DNA from: an uncultured Chryseobacterium sp.
GTDB lineage: Bacteria > Bacteroidota > Bacteroidia > Flavobacteriales > Weeksellaceae
Reading direction: 5' to 3'
Assembly (NCBI RefSeq): GCF_936933875.1
Contig: NZ_CAKZIK010000014.1
Span: 1-64,000 of the forward strand
DNA length: 64,000 nt
The position numbers and the translations under genes are program-made. The notes under the pieces are model-generated. The model had not been told where the DNA came from, searched no databases, and was given only the letters and a program-made list of their open reading frames with translations. Below are positions 44,098 to 52,003 of this stretch, one piece after another (within the stretch, counting starts at the first letter, position 1; each line of letters begins with the position of its first letter).

Positions 44098-44330
44098 GTT
44101 GCATGTAGAGGGCATCTTTAAAATGATAAATTCTTTTTTTATGCTTAAGATTATAAAACAGTTGTTTAGTTTATAAATATTTACAAATAATTGAAAATCA
44201 AAGGTTAATGATAATGCAGAAATATTTTGTTTGAATAAAGTGTTTGCTGAACGCAGGTCTGTGTGATTGTGGATAACTTTTGATGTTAGTAACTATAGCA
44301 GAATTGAAAGATTTAATATTTTTGTTATGA
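44098..44330. promoter_or_regulatory. AT-rich region with perfect DnaA box and -7 box
   Basis: No gene. TGTGGATAA at 44268-44276 is a perfect DnaA box on the minus strand, inside a 28-bp block (44258-44285) 26/28 identical to 9511-9538 before nrdB. TATTTTTG at 44317-44324 is a perfect -7 box that would start the candidate RNA below; no good -33 element was found. Confidence 0.5.
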
Positions 44331-44615
44331 AATATTTAAGATTTCAGGATGTTCTTTAAGGTTTCGGCGAAAAGTGATAAAGCAAATGACACTATGACAC
44401 ACACTATGGTTATTTCAGTTAGGTCTGAAATCCATTAAAGAACATGCCGCTCTGGGCGGCCTCTGACAATAACTAACACATCACAGATGATTGAATTAAG
44501 TTCTCGGCATTGTATGCGGATGCCAGCCAAAAAGTACACGCCTTCAGTCAGTAATAATAAAAATAAATCTACCATATGAAAAACAGCCAATCCTTAAATT
44601 TAGCTGTTTTATCTT
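44330..44615 (+). ncRNA. Candidate structured non-coding RNA
   Basis: A possible transcript of about 285 nt from the TATTTTTG box to a terminator. Helices: outer stem ATGTTCTTTAAGG (44349-44361) with CCATTAAAGAACAT (44432-44445, one bulged A); hairpin ATTTCAG/CTGAAAT (44412-44431) flush against it; GCCGC/GCGGC hairpin (44446-44460) flush on the other side; GGCAT/ATGCC (44506-44524). ATTTCAG also occurs at 44341-44347, so CTGAAAT could pair with either copy. Terminator-like AAAACAGC/GCTGTTTT at 44580-44610. No credible ORF. It does not match tmRNA, RNase P or SRP as far as I can tell. Confidence 0.35.
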
Positions 44616-44616
44616 T
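44580..44616 (+). terminator. Terminator of the candidate RNA
   Basis: AAAACAGC pairs with GCTGTTTT (8 bp, 15-base loop), followed by ATCTTTCTTTT. The loop is long, so strength is moderate. Confidence 0.5.
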
Positions 44617-44648
44617 CTTTTCCCGTTTACCTTATTAACATTCTGAAG

Positions 44649-44681
44649 TTTTAAAGATTTGATGTGTATTAATCTTTAAAA
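44649..44681 (+). promoter_or_regulatory. Inverted repeat before the small HTH-like gene
   Basis: TTTTAAAGATT (44649-44659) and AATCTTTAAAA (44671-44681) are perfect 11-bp inverted repeats 11 bases apart, ending 10 bases before the ATG. It could be an operator for self-regulation or a leader hairpin that hides the ribosome site. Confidence 0.5.
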
Positions 44682-44691
44682 TTAACAGAAA

Positions 44692-44883
44692 ATGAAAAAG
44701 AAATTATTCTTGGATTCGCATGACCTGCAGGTGATTACGAATTACAGTATTGGACATTGTCGGAAAATCCTCCGCGATATAAGGTCTAAAAAAATGAAAT
44801 TAAAACATCAGAAAGTAACCGTGGATGAAGTGGCAGATTATCTTGGCCTGAATCCTGATGAAATTAGAAACGCAATTGAATAG
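44692..44883 (+). CDS. Small helix-turn-helix-like protein
   Basis: A 63-aa basic protein. 'DLQVITNYSIGHCRKILRDIRSKKMKLKHQKVTVDEVADYLGLNPDEIRNAIE' reads as an excisionase/MerR-like winged-helix fold: a first helix pair that senses 'ITNYS..RKILR', then 'VTVDEVADYLGLNPDEI' as a second helix-turn-helix. DNA binding is therefore plausible but unproven. It lies 95 bases before rfbC in the same direction and has a perfect inverted repeat before its start. Confidence 0.5.
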   Translation: MKKKLFLDSHDLQVITNYSIGHCRKILRDIRSKKMKLKHQKVTVDEVADYLGLNPDEIRNAIE

Positions 44884-44977
44884 GGAATACTCCAAAGAGT
44901 TTTTTTTGATGGTTTAGTTTTCATAAATTAGCGTTTTGTAAAGTGTTACTGAAAACCTTTGCTTAAAATAAAGCTTT

Positions 44978-45523
44978 ATGAAAATCAAAGAAACCCCTTT
45001 AAAGGACTGCTACGTCATCGCACCAACAGTATTCGAAGACGATCGCGGTTACTTCTACGAAAAGTATAACGAGAAAAAATTTGAGGAATTAACCGGGATG
45101 AACGGTCATTTCGTGCAGGATAACATTTCCAAATCTTCTTATGGGGTTTTGCGGGGGTTGCATCTTCAAAAAGGCGAGCATGCACAGGCAAAATTAGTTT
45201 CGTGCCTGGAAGGGAAGGTGTTTGATGTTGCGGTAGATTTGCGTCCGGACTCACCAACTTTCGGACAGTGGTACGGGGTGGAACTCACTGCAGAAAACAA
45301 AACGCAGTTTTACGTTCCGCGTGGTTTTGGACATGGATTTTCCGTGTTGAGCGACACAGCTGTGTTTGCTTATAAATGCGATAATTTCTACAATAAAGAA
45401 TCCGAAGGTGGCGTGCTTTGGAATGATCCAGAATTAAAAATCGACTGGAAACTACCCGAATCAGATGTAATTCTTTCCGAAAAAGATAAAATGCTGCCTA
45501 CCTTTGCGGAAAGAAATTTTTAG
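44978..45523 (+). CDS. rfbC: dTDP-4-dehydrorhamnose 3,5-epimerase
   Basis: A 181-aa cupin enzyme. 'GVLRGLHLQKGEHAQAKLVSCLEGKVFDVAVDLRPDSPTFGQW' contains the catalytic His of 'GLH' and the RmlC core; 'YVPRGFGHGF' and 'YNKESEGGVLWNDPELKIDW' complete the family pattern. It epimerises dTDP-4-keto-6-deoxyglucose at C3 and C5. First of an rfbC-rfbB-(insert)-rfbA set. A TAAATTAG sequence 50 bases upstream is a weak -7 candidate. Confidence 0.94.
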   Translation: MKIKETPLKDCYVIAPTVFEDDRGYFYEKYNEKKFEELTGMNGHFVQDNISKSSYGVLRGLHLQKGEHAQAKLVSCLEGKVFDVAVDLRPDSPTFGQWYGVELTAENKTQFYVPRGFGHGFSVLSDTAVFAYKCDNFYNKESEGGVLWNDPELKIDWKLPESDVILSEKDKMLPTFAERNF

Positions 45524-45556
45524 AACATAACTACTCAATCCCTCAACACTCAATCT

Positions 45557-45580
45557 TGTCATCCTGAGCGCAGTCGAAGG
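45557..45580 (+). repeat. Solo copy of the CTGAGCG-AGTCGAAG repeat
   Basis: Same core as the inverted repeats around the GIY-YIG gene at 166-190 and 525-549, with T/C and C/T differences in the variable positions. It stands in the rfbC-rfbB spacer, which is otherwise rich in ACTCAA-type short repeats. Confidence 0.7.
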
Positions 45581-45624
45581 ATTTTTAACTGAACCACTAA
45601 ATTACTTAAAACTCAACTACCCAA

Positions 45625-46704
45625 ATGAAATCAATCATAATTACCGGAGGAGCCGGATTCATAGGTTCACACGTCGTTCGTGAGTTTGTAAAAAATCTAC
45701 CAGACACCAAAATCATAAATCTTGATGCCCTTACTTATGCTGGTAATCTTGAAAATTTAAAAGACATTGAAAACGAACCCAACTACGTTTTCGAGAAAGC
45801 AGATATTACAAAGCCTGAAGAGTTAAAAGCAGTTTTCGAAAAATATCATCCTGATGCTGTCGTACATTTAGCAGCAGAATCTCATGTGGACAGGAGTATT
45901 ACCGATCCGAATGCTTTCATTAATACCAACGTTATCGGGACTGCAAATCTTTTGAATCTTGCCCGCGAATTCTGGACTCTAAACGAAGATCATACCCACG
46001 GAAATTTTCCTGATGAGCAAAGAACAAATCTTTTCTACCACGTTTCAACCGATGAAGTTTACGGAGCTTTAGGTGAAACAGGTTTCTTTACAGAGGAAAC
46101 ATCTTACGATCCGAAATCACCGTATTCAGCTTCCAAAGCTGCTTCAGATCATTTGGTGAGAGCGTATGGAAATACGTACGGAATGCCGTTTATCGTTTCG
46201 AACTGTTCCAATAATTACGGACCAAACCATTTTCCTGAAAAATTAATACCGCTTTGTATTCACAATATTTTGAATGAAAAACCGCTACCAATCTACGGTG
46301 ACGGTAAATATACGAGAGATTGGTTATATGTGATTGATCACGCAAAAGCAATTTTCCAGATTTTCCATGAAGCGAAAACCGGAGAAACTTACAACATCGG
46401 TGGTTGGAACGAATGGCAAAATATTAATCTGGTTAAAGAACTCATCAAGCAGGTTGACGAAAAAGTTGGAAATCCTGCAGGTCATTCAGAAAAATTAATC
46501 ACTTTTGTAAAAGACAGACCGGGACACGACAAACGTTACGCAATTGATGCAACAAAACTCAACGAAGATTTAGGCTGGAAACCATCAGTAACTTTCGAGG
46601 AAGGTCTTTCTAAAACCATCGATTGGTTCTTAGAAAACAAAGAATGGCTCGATCATGTTACATCAGGAGATTATCAAAAATATTACGACAAACAATACTC
46701 TTAG
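45625..46704 (+). CDS. rfbB: dTDP-glucose 4,6-dehydratase
   Basis: A 359-aa extended SDR enzyme. 'IITGGAGFIGSHVVREF' binds NAD; 'HLAAESHVDRSITDP', 'HVSTDEVYGALG' (Thr-Asp-Glu catalytic set) and 'SPYSASKAASDHLVRAY' (Tyr-x3-Lys) are present. It converts dTDP-glucose to dTDP-4-keto-6-deoxyglucose. Partner of rfbA and rfbC in this cluster. Confidence 0.95.
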   Translation: MKSIIITGGAGFIGSHVVREFVKNLPDTKIINLDALTYAGNLENLKDIENEPNYVFEKADITKPEELKAVFEKYHPDAVVHLAAESHVDRSITDPNAFINTNVIGTANLLNLAREFWTLNEDHTHGNFPDEQRTNLFYHVSTDEVYGALGETGFFTEETSYDPKSPYSASKAASDHLVRAYGNTYGMPFIVSNCSNNYGPNHFPEKLIPLCIHNILNEKPLPIYGDGKYTRDWLYVIDHAKAIFQIFHEAKTGETYNIGGWNEWQNINLVKELIKQVDEKVGNPAGHSEKLITFVKDRPGHDKRYAIDATKLNEDLGWKPSVTFEEGLSKTIDWFLENKEWLDHVTSGDYQKYYDKQYS

Positions 46705-46728
46705 TAGAGTAATCGAGTAGAGAATTAT

Positions 46729-46742
46729 TGAGTAATTGAGTT
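46729..46742 (+). repeat. Left inverted repeat of four-helix-bundle cassette
   Basis: TGAGTAATTGAGTT; the reverse complement of 47143-47156 matches at 13 of 14 positions. It ends 4 bases before the gene's ATG. Confidence 0.5.
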
Positions 46743-46746
46743 AGAA

Positions 46747-47193
46747 ATGGGCTTGGTGAAATTTCATAAGGATTTGATTGTATATCAGAAATCATTTTCT
46801 TCTGCTATGGAAATCTATCGAATTTCAAGAAAGTTTCCACGAGAAGAAACCTACTCTCTAACAGACCAAATTTTGCGTTCTTCACGTTCAGTAAGTGCAA
46901 ATATTACTGAAGCGTGGCGTAAAAGAAGATACGAAAAATCTTTTGTCGCAAAATTAACAGATGCAGATGGTGAAGCTGCAGAAACCCAAAACTGGTTGGA
47001 TTTTGCTTTTGCCTGTAAATATATTACTGAAGATGAACATTCAAAATTATTCGCGCTATATGATGAAATTTTGGCCTTATTAGTTTCAATGGTAAATAGC
47101 TCAGAAAAATGGACTTTTTCTGTTGAAAAAAAGAAAAGTGAAAACTCAATCACTCACAACTCAAATACTCACAACTCAAATCCTAAAAAATGA
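46747..47193 (+). CDS. Four-helix-bundle protein (23S rRNA intervening-sequence protein family)
   Basis: A 148-aa helical protein: '[53 protein letters not shown]' is the family signature, followed by two more helices. The last 14 residues ('[12 protein letters not shown]') are encoded by a short repeat. The family was first seen in 23S rRNA insertions and is now common as single inserted genes in bacterial polysaccharide operons; its role is unknown. Here it sits exactly between rfbB and rfbA, bracketed by 14-bp inverted repeats, and its stop overlaps the rfbA start (ATGA). Confidence 0.85.
   Translation: MGLVKFHKDLIVYQKSFSSAMEIYRISRKFPREETYSLTDQILRSSRSVSANITEAWRKRRYEKSFVAKLTDADGEAAETQNWLDFAFACKYITEDEHSKLFALYDEILALLVSMVNSSEKWTFSVEKKKSENSITHNSNTHNSNPKK
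47143..47156 (-). repeat. Right inverted repeat of four-helix-bundle cassette
   Basis: AACTCAATCACTCA lies inside the 3' end of the coding region and is followed by further ACTCACAACTCAAAT repeats up to about 47182. Confidence 0.5.
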
Positions 47194-48047
47194 AAGGAAT
47201 TATTCTCGCAGGAGGGTCAGGAACGAGACTTTATCCGTTAACAATCGCGGTAAGCAAACAGTTAATGCCCGTTTACGATAAACCAATGATTTATTATCCG
47301 CTTTCAACGTTGCTTTTGGCGGGCATTAAAGATATTTTAATTATCACAACTCCTCACGATCAGGAAGGTTTTATGAAGCTTTTGGGCGACGGTTCGTCAA
47401 TTGGATGTAACATTCAATACAAAGTTCAGCCAAGTCCGGATGGTTTGGCGCAGGCTTTTATTTTGGGTGAAGAATTCATTGGTGACGATTCAGTAGCTTT
47501 GGTTCTGGGAGATAATATCTTCTATGGATCTGGACTTCCAGCTTTGCTTTCAAGTAAAACCAATGTCAAAGGAGGATGCGTTTTTGCTTATCAGGTTTCA
47601 GACCCGGAAAGATATGGCGTTGTAGAATTTGATGAAAACTTGAAGGCTATTTCCATTGAGGAAAAACCAACACATCCGAAATCTAATTTCGCAGTTCCTG
47701 GATTGTATTTTTATGATAATTCCGTTGTGGAATACGCTAAAAATTTAAAACCTTCACCAAGAGGAGAACTCGAAATTACAGATATCAACAAAATTTACCT
47801 TGAAAAAGGTGAACTGGAAGTTGGAGTAATGTCGCGTGGAACAGCTTGGTTGGATACCGGAACTTTCGATTCTTTGCATGAAGCATCAGAATTTGTAAAA
47901 GTTTTGGAGAAAAGACAGGGTTTCAAAATTTCATGTATCGAAGAAATTGCCTACAAAAAAGGATTTATTGATAAAGAACAGCTTCTGAAATCTGCCCAGA
48001 AATACGGAAAAAGCGGATACGGAGATTATTTGAAAGCATTGCTGTAA
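47190..48047 (+). CDS. rfbA: Glucose-1-phosphate thymidylyltransferase
   Basis: A 285-aa nucleotidyltransferase. '[36 protein letters not shown]' holds the G-x-G-T-R-x9-K site, and '[10 protein letters not shown]' the metal Asp. It makes dTDP-glucose for rfbB. The start overlaps the upstream stop by four bases, so translation is probably coupled to the inserted gene. Confidence 0.95.
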   Translation: MKGIILAGGSGTRLYPLTIAVSKQLMPVYDKPMIYYPLSTLLLAGIKDILIITTPHDQEGFMKLLGDGSSIGCNIQYKVQPSPDGLAQAFILGEEFIGDDSVALVLGDNIFYGSGLPALLSSKTNVKGGCVFAYQVSDPERYGVVEFDENLKAISIEEKPTHPKSNFAVPGLYFYDNSVVEYAKNLKPSPRGELEITDINKIYLEKGELEVGVMSRGTAWLDTGTFDSLHEASEFVKVLEKRQGFKISCIEEIAYKKGFIDKEQLLKSAQKYGKSGYGDYLKALL

Positions 48048-48069
48048 AAATCAGAAATAAATACAACTT

Positions 48070-48104
48070 AAAGAGAATCAATTACTTTGGTTCTCTTTTT
48101 TATT
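48070..48104 (+). terminator. Terminator after rfbA
   Basis: AAAGAGAATCA pairs with TGGTTCTCTTT (11 bp with one G-U), followed by a T-run. The TTTG of the next promoter lies in this hairpin. Confidence 0.75.
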
Positions 48105-48115
48105 TCTTAAATTTG
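48086..48115 (+). promoter_or_regulatory. rimO promoter: TTTG, 18 bases, TAAATTTG
   Basis: -33 element TTTG at 48086-48089 and perfect -7 box TAAATTTG at 48108-48115. The -33 element overlaps the upstream terminator stem. Confidence 0.65.
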
Positions 48116-48159
48116 CACCCACAAAAATTACTCATTACCAATTACTTATTCATAAAGAA

Positions 48160-49461
48160 ATGCGTACAAAATCAACAGGTAAAAAGAAAATCAATATCAT
48201 CACACTCGGATGTTCCAAAAACGTGGTGGATTCTGAAGTTCTGATGGGACAGCTGAAAGCCAATGGAAAGGAAGTCGTTCACGAAAAACGTGGAGATATT
48301 GTTGTTATTAATACCTGCGGATTTATTGATAATGCAAAAGAAGAGTCGGTCAATACCATTTTGGATGCTGTAGAAGCTAAAGAAAGAGGAGAGGTTGAAA
48401 AAGTTTTTGTGATGGGTTGTCTTTCCGAACGTTACAAACCGGATTTGGAAAAAGAAATTCCGAATGTTGACCAATATTTTGGAACGCGCGATTTGCCGAT
48501 TTTGTTGAAACAATTGGGTGCAGACTACAAACACGAGTTGGTCGGAGAACGTTTAACAACTACACCAAAGCATTTCGCTTACTTAAAAATTTCTGAAGGT
48601 TGCGACCGACCATGTTCTTTCTGCGCTATTCCTTTGATGAGAGGCGGCCACGTTTCTACACCCATTGAAAATTTGGTTATGGAAGCTGAAAATCTTGCTA
48701 AGAAAGGCACCAAAGAGCTGATCTTAATCGCACAGGATTTAACCTATTACGGACTGGATATTTATAAAAAAAGAGCTCTAGCTGATTTACTTTTAAGATT
48801 GGTAAAAGTGGAGGGCATTGAATGGATTCGTCTTCATTATGCTTTTCCTTCAGGTTTCCCTGAAGATGTTCTGGGCGTAATTAAAAATGAACCAAAAGTT
48901 TGCAATTATATCGATATTCCTTTACAGCATATCAATTCAGATTTGTTGAAATCGATGAAACGTGGAACAACTCATGAAAAAACAGATGCTTTATTAGCAA
49001 AATTCCGTGAGAAAATTCCGGATATGGCGATTAGAACGACTTTAATTGTTGGTTATCCCGGCGAAACAGAAGAGCGTTTTAATGAAATGAAAGAGTGGGT
49101 TCGCGAACAAAGATTCGACAGATTAGGTTGCTTTACGTATTCTCACGAAGAAAATACGGGAGCTTACAAATTGGAAGATGATGTTCCGCAGGAATTGAAG
49201 GAAGCGCGAGTAGAAGAGATTATGGAACTTCAGTCTCAAATTTCATGGGAAAAGAATCAGGAAAAAATAGGAAAGACTTTCAAATGTATTTTCGACAGAA
49301 AAGAAGGCGATTATTTCGTAGGAAGAACAGAATTCGATTCTCCGGATGTTGATAATACGGTTTTAGTAAAAGCCGACAATACCTATTTATCGATTGGTCA
49401 GTTTGCCGATGTGAAGATTACTTCTGCCGAAGAATTTGACCTTTATGGAGAATTAATTTAA
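48160..49461 (+). CDS. rimO: Ribosomal protein S12 methylthiotransferase RimO
   Basis: A 433-aa radical-SAM enzyme. The N-terminal UPF0004 domain has three Cys ('LGCSKNVVDSEVLMGQL', 'INTCGFIDNAKEE', 'MGCLSERY') for an auxiliary cluster; 'CDRPCSFCAIPLMRG' is the SAM cluster motif (CxxxCxxC). A C-terminal TRAM domain closes it ('GKTFKCIFDR...YFVGRTEFDSPDVDN'). It adds a methylthio group to Asp of ribosomal protein S12. The S12-type 'SEVLMGQL' fits RimO better than MiaB. Confidence 0.93.
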   Translation: MRTKSTGKKKINIITLGCSKNVVDSEVLMGQLKANGKEVVHEKRGDIVVINTCGFIDNAKEESVNTILDAVEAKERGEVEKVFVMGCLSERYKPDLEKEIPNVDQYFGTRDLPILLKQLGADYKHELVGERLTTTPKHFAYLKISEGCDRPCSFCAIPLMRGGHVSTPIENLVMEAENLAKKGTKELILIAQDLTYYGLDIYKKRALADLLLRLVKVEGIEWIRLHYAFPSGFPEDVLGVIKNEPKVCNYIDIPLQHINSDLLKSMKRGTTHEKTDALLAKFREKIPDMAIRTTLIVGYPGETEERFNEMKEWVREQRFDRLGCFTYSHEENTGAYKLEDDVPQELKEARVEEIMELQSQISWEKNQEKIGKTFKCIFDRKEGDYFVGRTEFDSPDVDNTVLVKADNTYLSIGQFADVKITSAEEFDLYGELI

Positions 49462-49507
49462 GGAAAACTTGAAATAAAGACTCAAATCTTTGATCAAATT
49501 CAAATCA

Positions 49508-49539
49508 AAAAGCCACATTTCTTACGAGATGTGGCTTTT
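49508..49539 (+). terminator. Terminator after rimO
   Basis: AAAAGCCACAT pairs with ATGTGGCTTTT (11 bp, 10-base loop). The tail is CGGTT rather than a long T-run, though the stem itself ends in T4. The remaining gap to 49793 is AT-rich with TTTAACA-type repeats and no gene. Confidence 0.75.
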
Positions 49540-49793
49540 CGGTTAAATAACTGATATATAATTATTTATAAAGGTTTACTTGAGTAATTTTAGCAAAAAA
49601 AGTTAATAAAGTTAACTTTTTAGTATTTTTTTTAACACTTTTTAACAGATCTTGTTAAGCCCTTTTGTAAAGGGAATTACGTACTTGTTTAACAAAATTT
49701 TAACAAATTATTAATAATATTTAACAATAAGTATTTTGTTCGGATAAGTTCCTCTGTAATTTCGCCTCGTCAAAACCAATAAAATAATTCAAA

Positions 49794-50165
49794 ATGATGA
49801 AAAGAGGTATTCTCGTAATCATAATGATGATTTCAACACTTGGTATTTATTCTTTCAACAAGTATAATGCCAATGATGCCAAAACAAGTTTTGCATCGTA
49901 TTACCACGATAAGTTTAATGGTAGAAAAACTGCAAGTGGAGAAGTTTTTAATAATTCTAAACTTACCGCTGCAAACAGAACGCTTCCTTTTGGAACTAAA
50001 TTGAAAGTTACCAATATCAAAACAGGAAAAAGTGTAATTGTGAAAGTGAACGACAGAGGTCCTTTCCATTCATCAAGAGCTTTGGATTTATCTAAAGCAG
50101 CGTTCAATTCAATTGGTAATCACGCAAGTGGTACTATTCCGGTTGAATATGAAATTGTCGATTAA
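49794..50165 (+). CDS. RlpA-family double-psi beta-barrel protein
   Basis: A 123-aa protein with an N-terminal signal or anchor ('GILVIIMMISTLGIYSF') and a single DPBB domain: 'ASYYHDKFNGRKTASGEVFNNSKLTAANRTLPFGTKLKVTNIKTGKSVIVKVNDRGPF'. The catalytic-type Asp of 'VNDRGPF' is kept. RlpA proteins act on denuded septal peptidoglycan; here there is no SPOR domain, so the protein is a short form. Preceded by a long AT-rich leader. Confidence 0.85.
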   Translation: MMKRGILVIIMMISTLGIYSFNKYNANDAKTSFASYYHDKFNGRKTASGEVFNNSKLTAANRTLPFGTKLKVTNIKTGKSVIVKVNDRGPFHSSRALDLSKAAFNSIGNHASGTIPVEYEIVD

Positions 50166-50184
50166 CATTTACGTTTTAAAATGT

Positions 50185-50214
50185 AAAACCGGTTCAATAG
50201 AGCCGGTTTTTTTA
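50185..50214 (+). terminator. Terminator after the RlpA-like gene
   Basis: AAAACCGGTTC pairs with GAGCCGGTTTT (one G-U) around AATA, followed by T3. Confidence 0.8.
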
Positions 50215-50334
50215 TGTCGTTGATAAGAATGGGTTGAGTTTCAATTGTTTAAAATAACATTCTTACTTTTGTACCCTCAAATTAAGGATTCTATAAACAC
50301 AAAATATTAAAGCTGTTTCCGGTAACGGAGCAGC

Positions 50335-51102
50335 TTAAATTTTATCTACCATTTCCCACACATTCGGATTGTGATTGTCCCAAATTTTCCAGATTCCATC
50401 AATTTTTTTAATGAAATAATTTTGACGGTTCAGAATATGATAGTGGTGAGGTCCGTTATTTTTGTTAATGAAATTAAGGTTCCAAAACTCCTGTGTAGAA
50501 ATTACCGCCAAGTTTTCATCTTCGCTCTGCAGCTCGAAATTATATACTTCGTAATTTGAAGGTCTGTCTGAAAGAGTGAGTCCCTGTTCATTCAATTGCT
50601 CCAAATAACTGCTGATTCTGTTATAATAAGGAGAATCCGGATGAACGGTTTTTATTACATTTTTTAAATCAATCTTCGGCAGATTTTGAAGGTTTTCGAA
50701 TTCCAGTTGCGCTGTTGCAAGAATAATTTTTTCAAAATCATCGGTTGATGCAACAGTTTCTTTATCTGCAGCTTCCTTGTTCTGCGAAATAAAATGATTA
50801 AAACTTTCAAAGCCTAAAAAAATACACAGCTTGTCCAAAGTTTTTATAAACCTTAAATCGTTGGTTGCATTATCCGAGAAACTTCCCTCAAAAAATCTTT
50901 TTAGGGTAATGGAAGAAATTGTTGTTCCCAGTTCGAATTTTCGTTCTCCCTGAAGATGGTTGTTTTTTTGAAGATTTTCGTTAATAATGTTCGAAAGTTC
51001 ATTGTAATGCGAAGTCCGCCACTTTTCTGCAAAGGAGAGAAAACTGGTAGAAATCTGTGGATGCGACTTAATTCTTTCTTTAAGAAGTTCGAAAGGATGC
51101 AT
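50335..51102 (-). CDS. Hypothetical protein
   Basis: A 255-aa soluble protein from the ATG at 51102; a TTG at 51120 is less likely. The N half is helical ('FELLKERIKSHPQIS', 'LRFIKTLDKLCIFLGFESFNHFI') and resembles a non-specific helical DNA-binding or scaffold region. The C-terminal 90 residues with 'QNYFIKKIDGIWKIWDNHNP' resemble an NTF2/SnoaL-like cone fold. I do not recognise the family. It is the only gene between the RlpA-like and exonuclease genes on this strand. Confidence 0.55.
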   Translation of the reverse strand: MHPFELLKERIKSHPQISTSFLSFAEKWRTSHYNELSNIINENLQKNNHLQGERKFELGTTISSITLKRFFEGSFSDNATNDLRFIKTLDKLCIFLGFESFNHFISQNKEAADKETVASTDDFEKIILATAQLEFENLQNLPKIDLKNVIKTVHPDSPYYNRISSYLEQLNEQGLTLSDRPSNYEVYNFELQSEDENLAVISTQEFWNLNFINKNNGPHHYHILNRQNYFIKKIDGIWKIWDNHNPNVWEMVDKI

Positions 51103-51149
51103 AAGTAATAACGTCTGCAATTTTTTTTGATAAATTTAAAGAAAATAAA

Positions 51150-51908
51150 TTAAATTTCTACAAGAACCGGACAATGGTCGGAATGTACGGCTTCTTTTAA
51201 GATGACGGCTCGCTGCAAACGTTCCTTTAAACTATATGAAACAAAGTTGTAATCCAACCTCCAACCTTTGTTTCTGGCTCTGGAATTTTGCCTGTAACTC
51301 CACCAGGAATAGTTGTCGGGTTGGTCATTAAAATACCTGAAACTGTCTATCATTTCGCATTCTTCAATAAATTTTGTCATCCATTCTCTTTCCATCGGAA
51401 GAAATCCGGAGACATTTTTTAATCCTTCCGGGTTATGAATGTCGATGGCTTTATGACAAATATTGAAATCTCCACAAATCACAAGATTTGGAATTGTGTT
51501 TTTCAATTCTTTAATATAATCCAGAAAATCGTAGCAAAACTGCATCTTGAAATCCAGTCTTTCAATATTGGAAGCACTTGGCACATACACTGATATTACC
51601 GAAAAACCGTCAAAATCAGCACGGATAATTCTTCCTTCGGAGTCATAATGTTCAATTCCGCAACCAAATTCCACATGTTTTGGAGCGACTTTGGAAGCAA
51701 TTCCAACTCCGGAATATCCTTTTCTCTGCGCGGAATGCCAAAAACTGGTATAACCTACTTTTTCCAGACTTTCAATATCAATTTGGTCATTTCCGGCTTT
51801 ACTTTCCTGAATGCAGATAATGTCGGGATCCGCATTTTTTAGCCAGCCTAAAAAATCTTTGGTGAAAGCAGCACGGATGCCGTTGACGTTGTAGGAGATG
51901 ATTTTCAT
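51150..51908 (-). CDS. xth: Exodeoxyribonuclease III
   Basis: A 252-aa EEP-fold nuclease from the ATG at 51908; a longer reading frame upstream runs through the terminator and is not used. 'KIISYNVNGIRAAF' (Asn), 'DIICIQESKAG' (metal Glu), 'VPSAS', 'VICGDFNICHKAIDIHNP' (Asp/Asn), and 'SDHCPVLVEI' (Asp-His) are the full catalytic set. It cleaves abasic sites and removes 3' blocks in base excision repair. Confidence 0.93.
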   Translation of the reverse strand: MKIISYNVNGIRAAFTKDFLGWLKNADPDIICIQESKAGNDQIDIESLEKVGYTSFWHSAQRKGYSGVGIASKVAPKHVEFGCGIEHYDSEGRIIRADFDGFSVISVYVPSASNIERLDFKMQFCYDFLDYIKELKNTIPNLVICGDFNICHKAIDIHNPEGLKNVSGFLPMEREWMTKFIEECEMIDSFRYFNDQPDNYSWWSYRQNSRARNKGWRLDYNFVSYSLKERLQRAVILKEAVHSDHCPVLVEI

Positions 51909-51937
51909 AGAGCGAAAATAGTGTATTGAAATAAAAA

Positions 51938-51968
51938 GGGCGGAAAAAATCGAAGATTTTTTCCGCCC
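51938..51968 (-). terminator. Rho-independent terminator of porX
   Basis: GGGCGGAAAAAATC and GATTTTTTCCGCCC form a perfect 14-bp stem with a 3-base loop. On the minus strand it runs into T5, ending porX before xth. Confidence 0.9.
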
Positions 51969-52003
51969 AATAAAACCCAAATCAAATAAACTATGAAAAA
52001 AAA

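Noticed and set aside
44576..44638. A 20-codon ORF (MKNSQSLNLAVLSFFSRLPY) inside the terminator of the RNA candidate
   Set aside because: Very short, overlaps the hairpin and has no family match that I know; a leader peptide cannot be excluded but is not supported.
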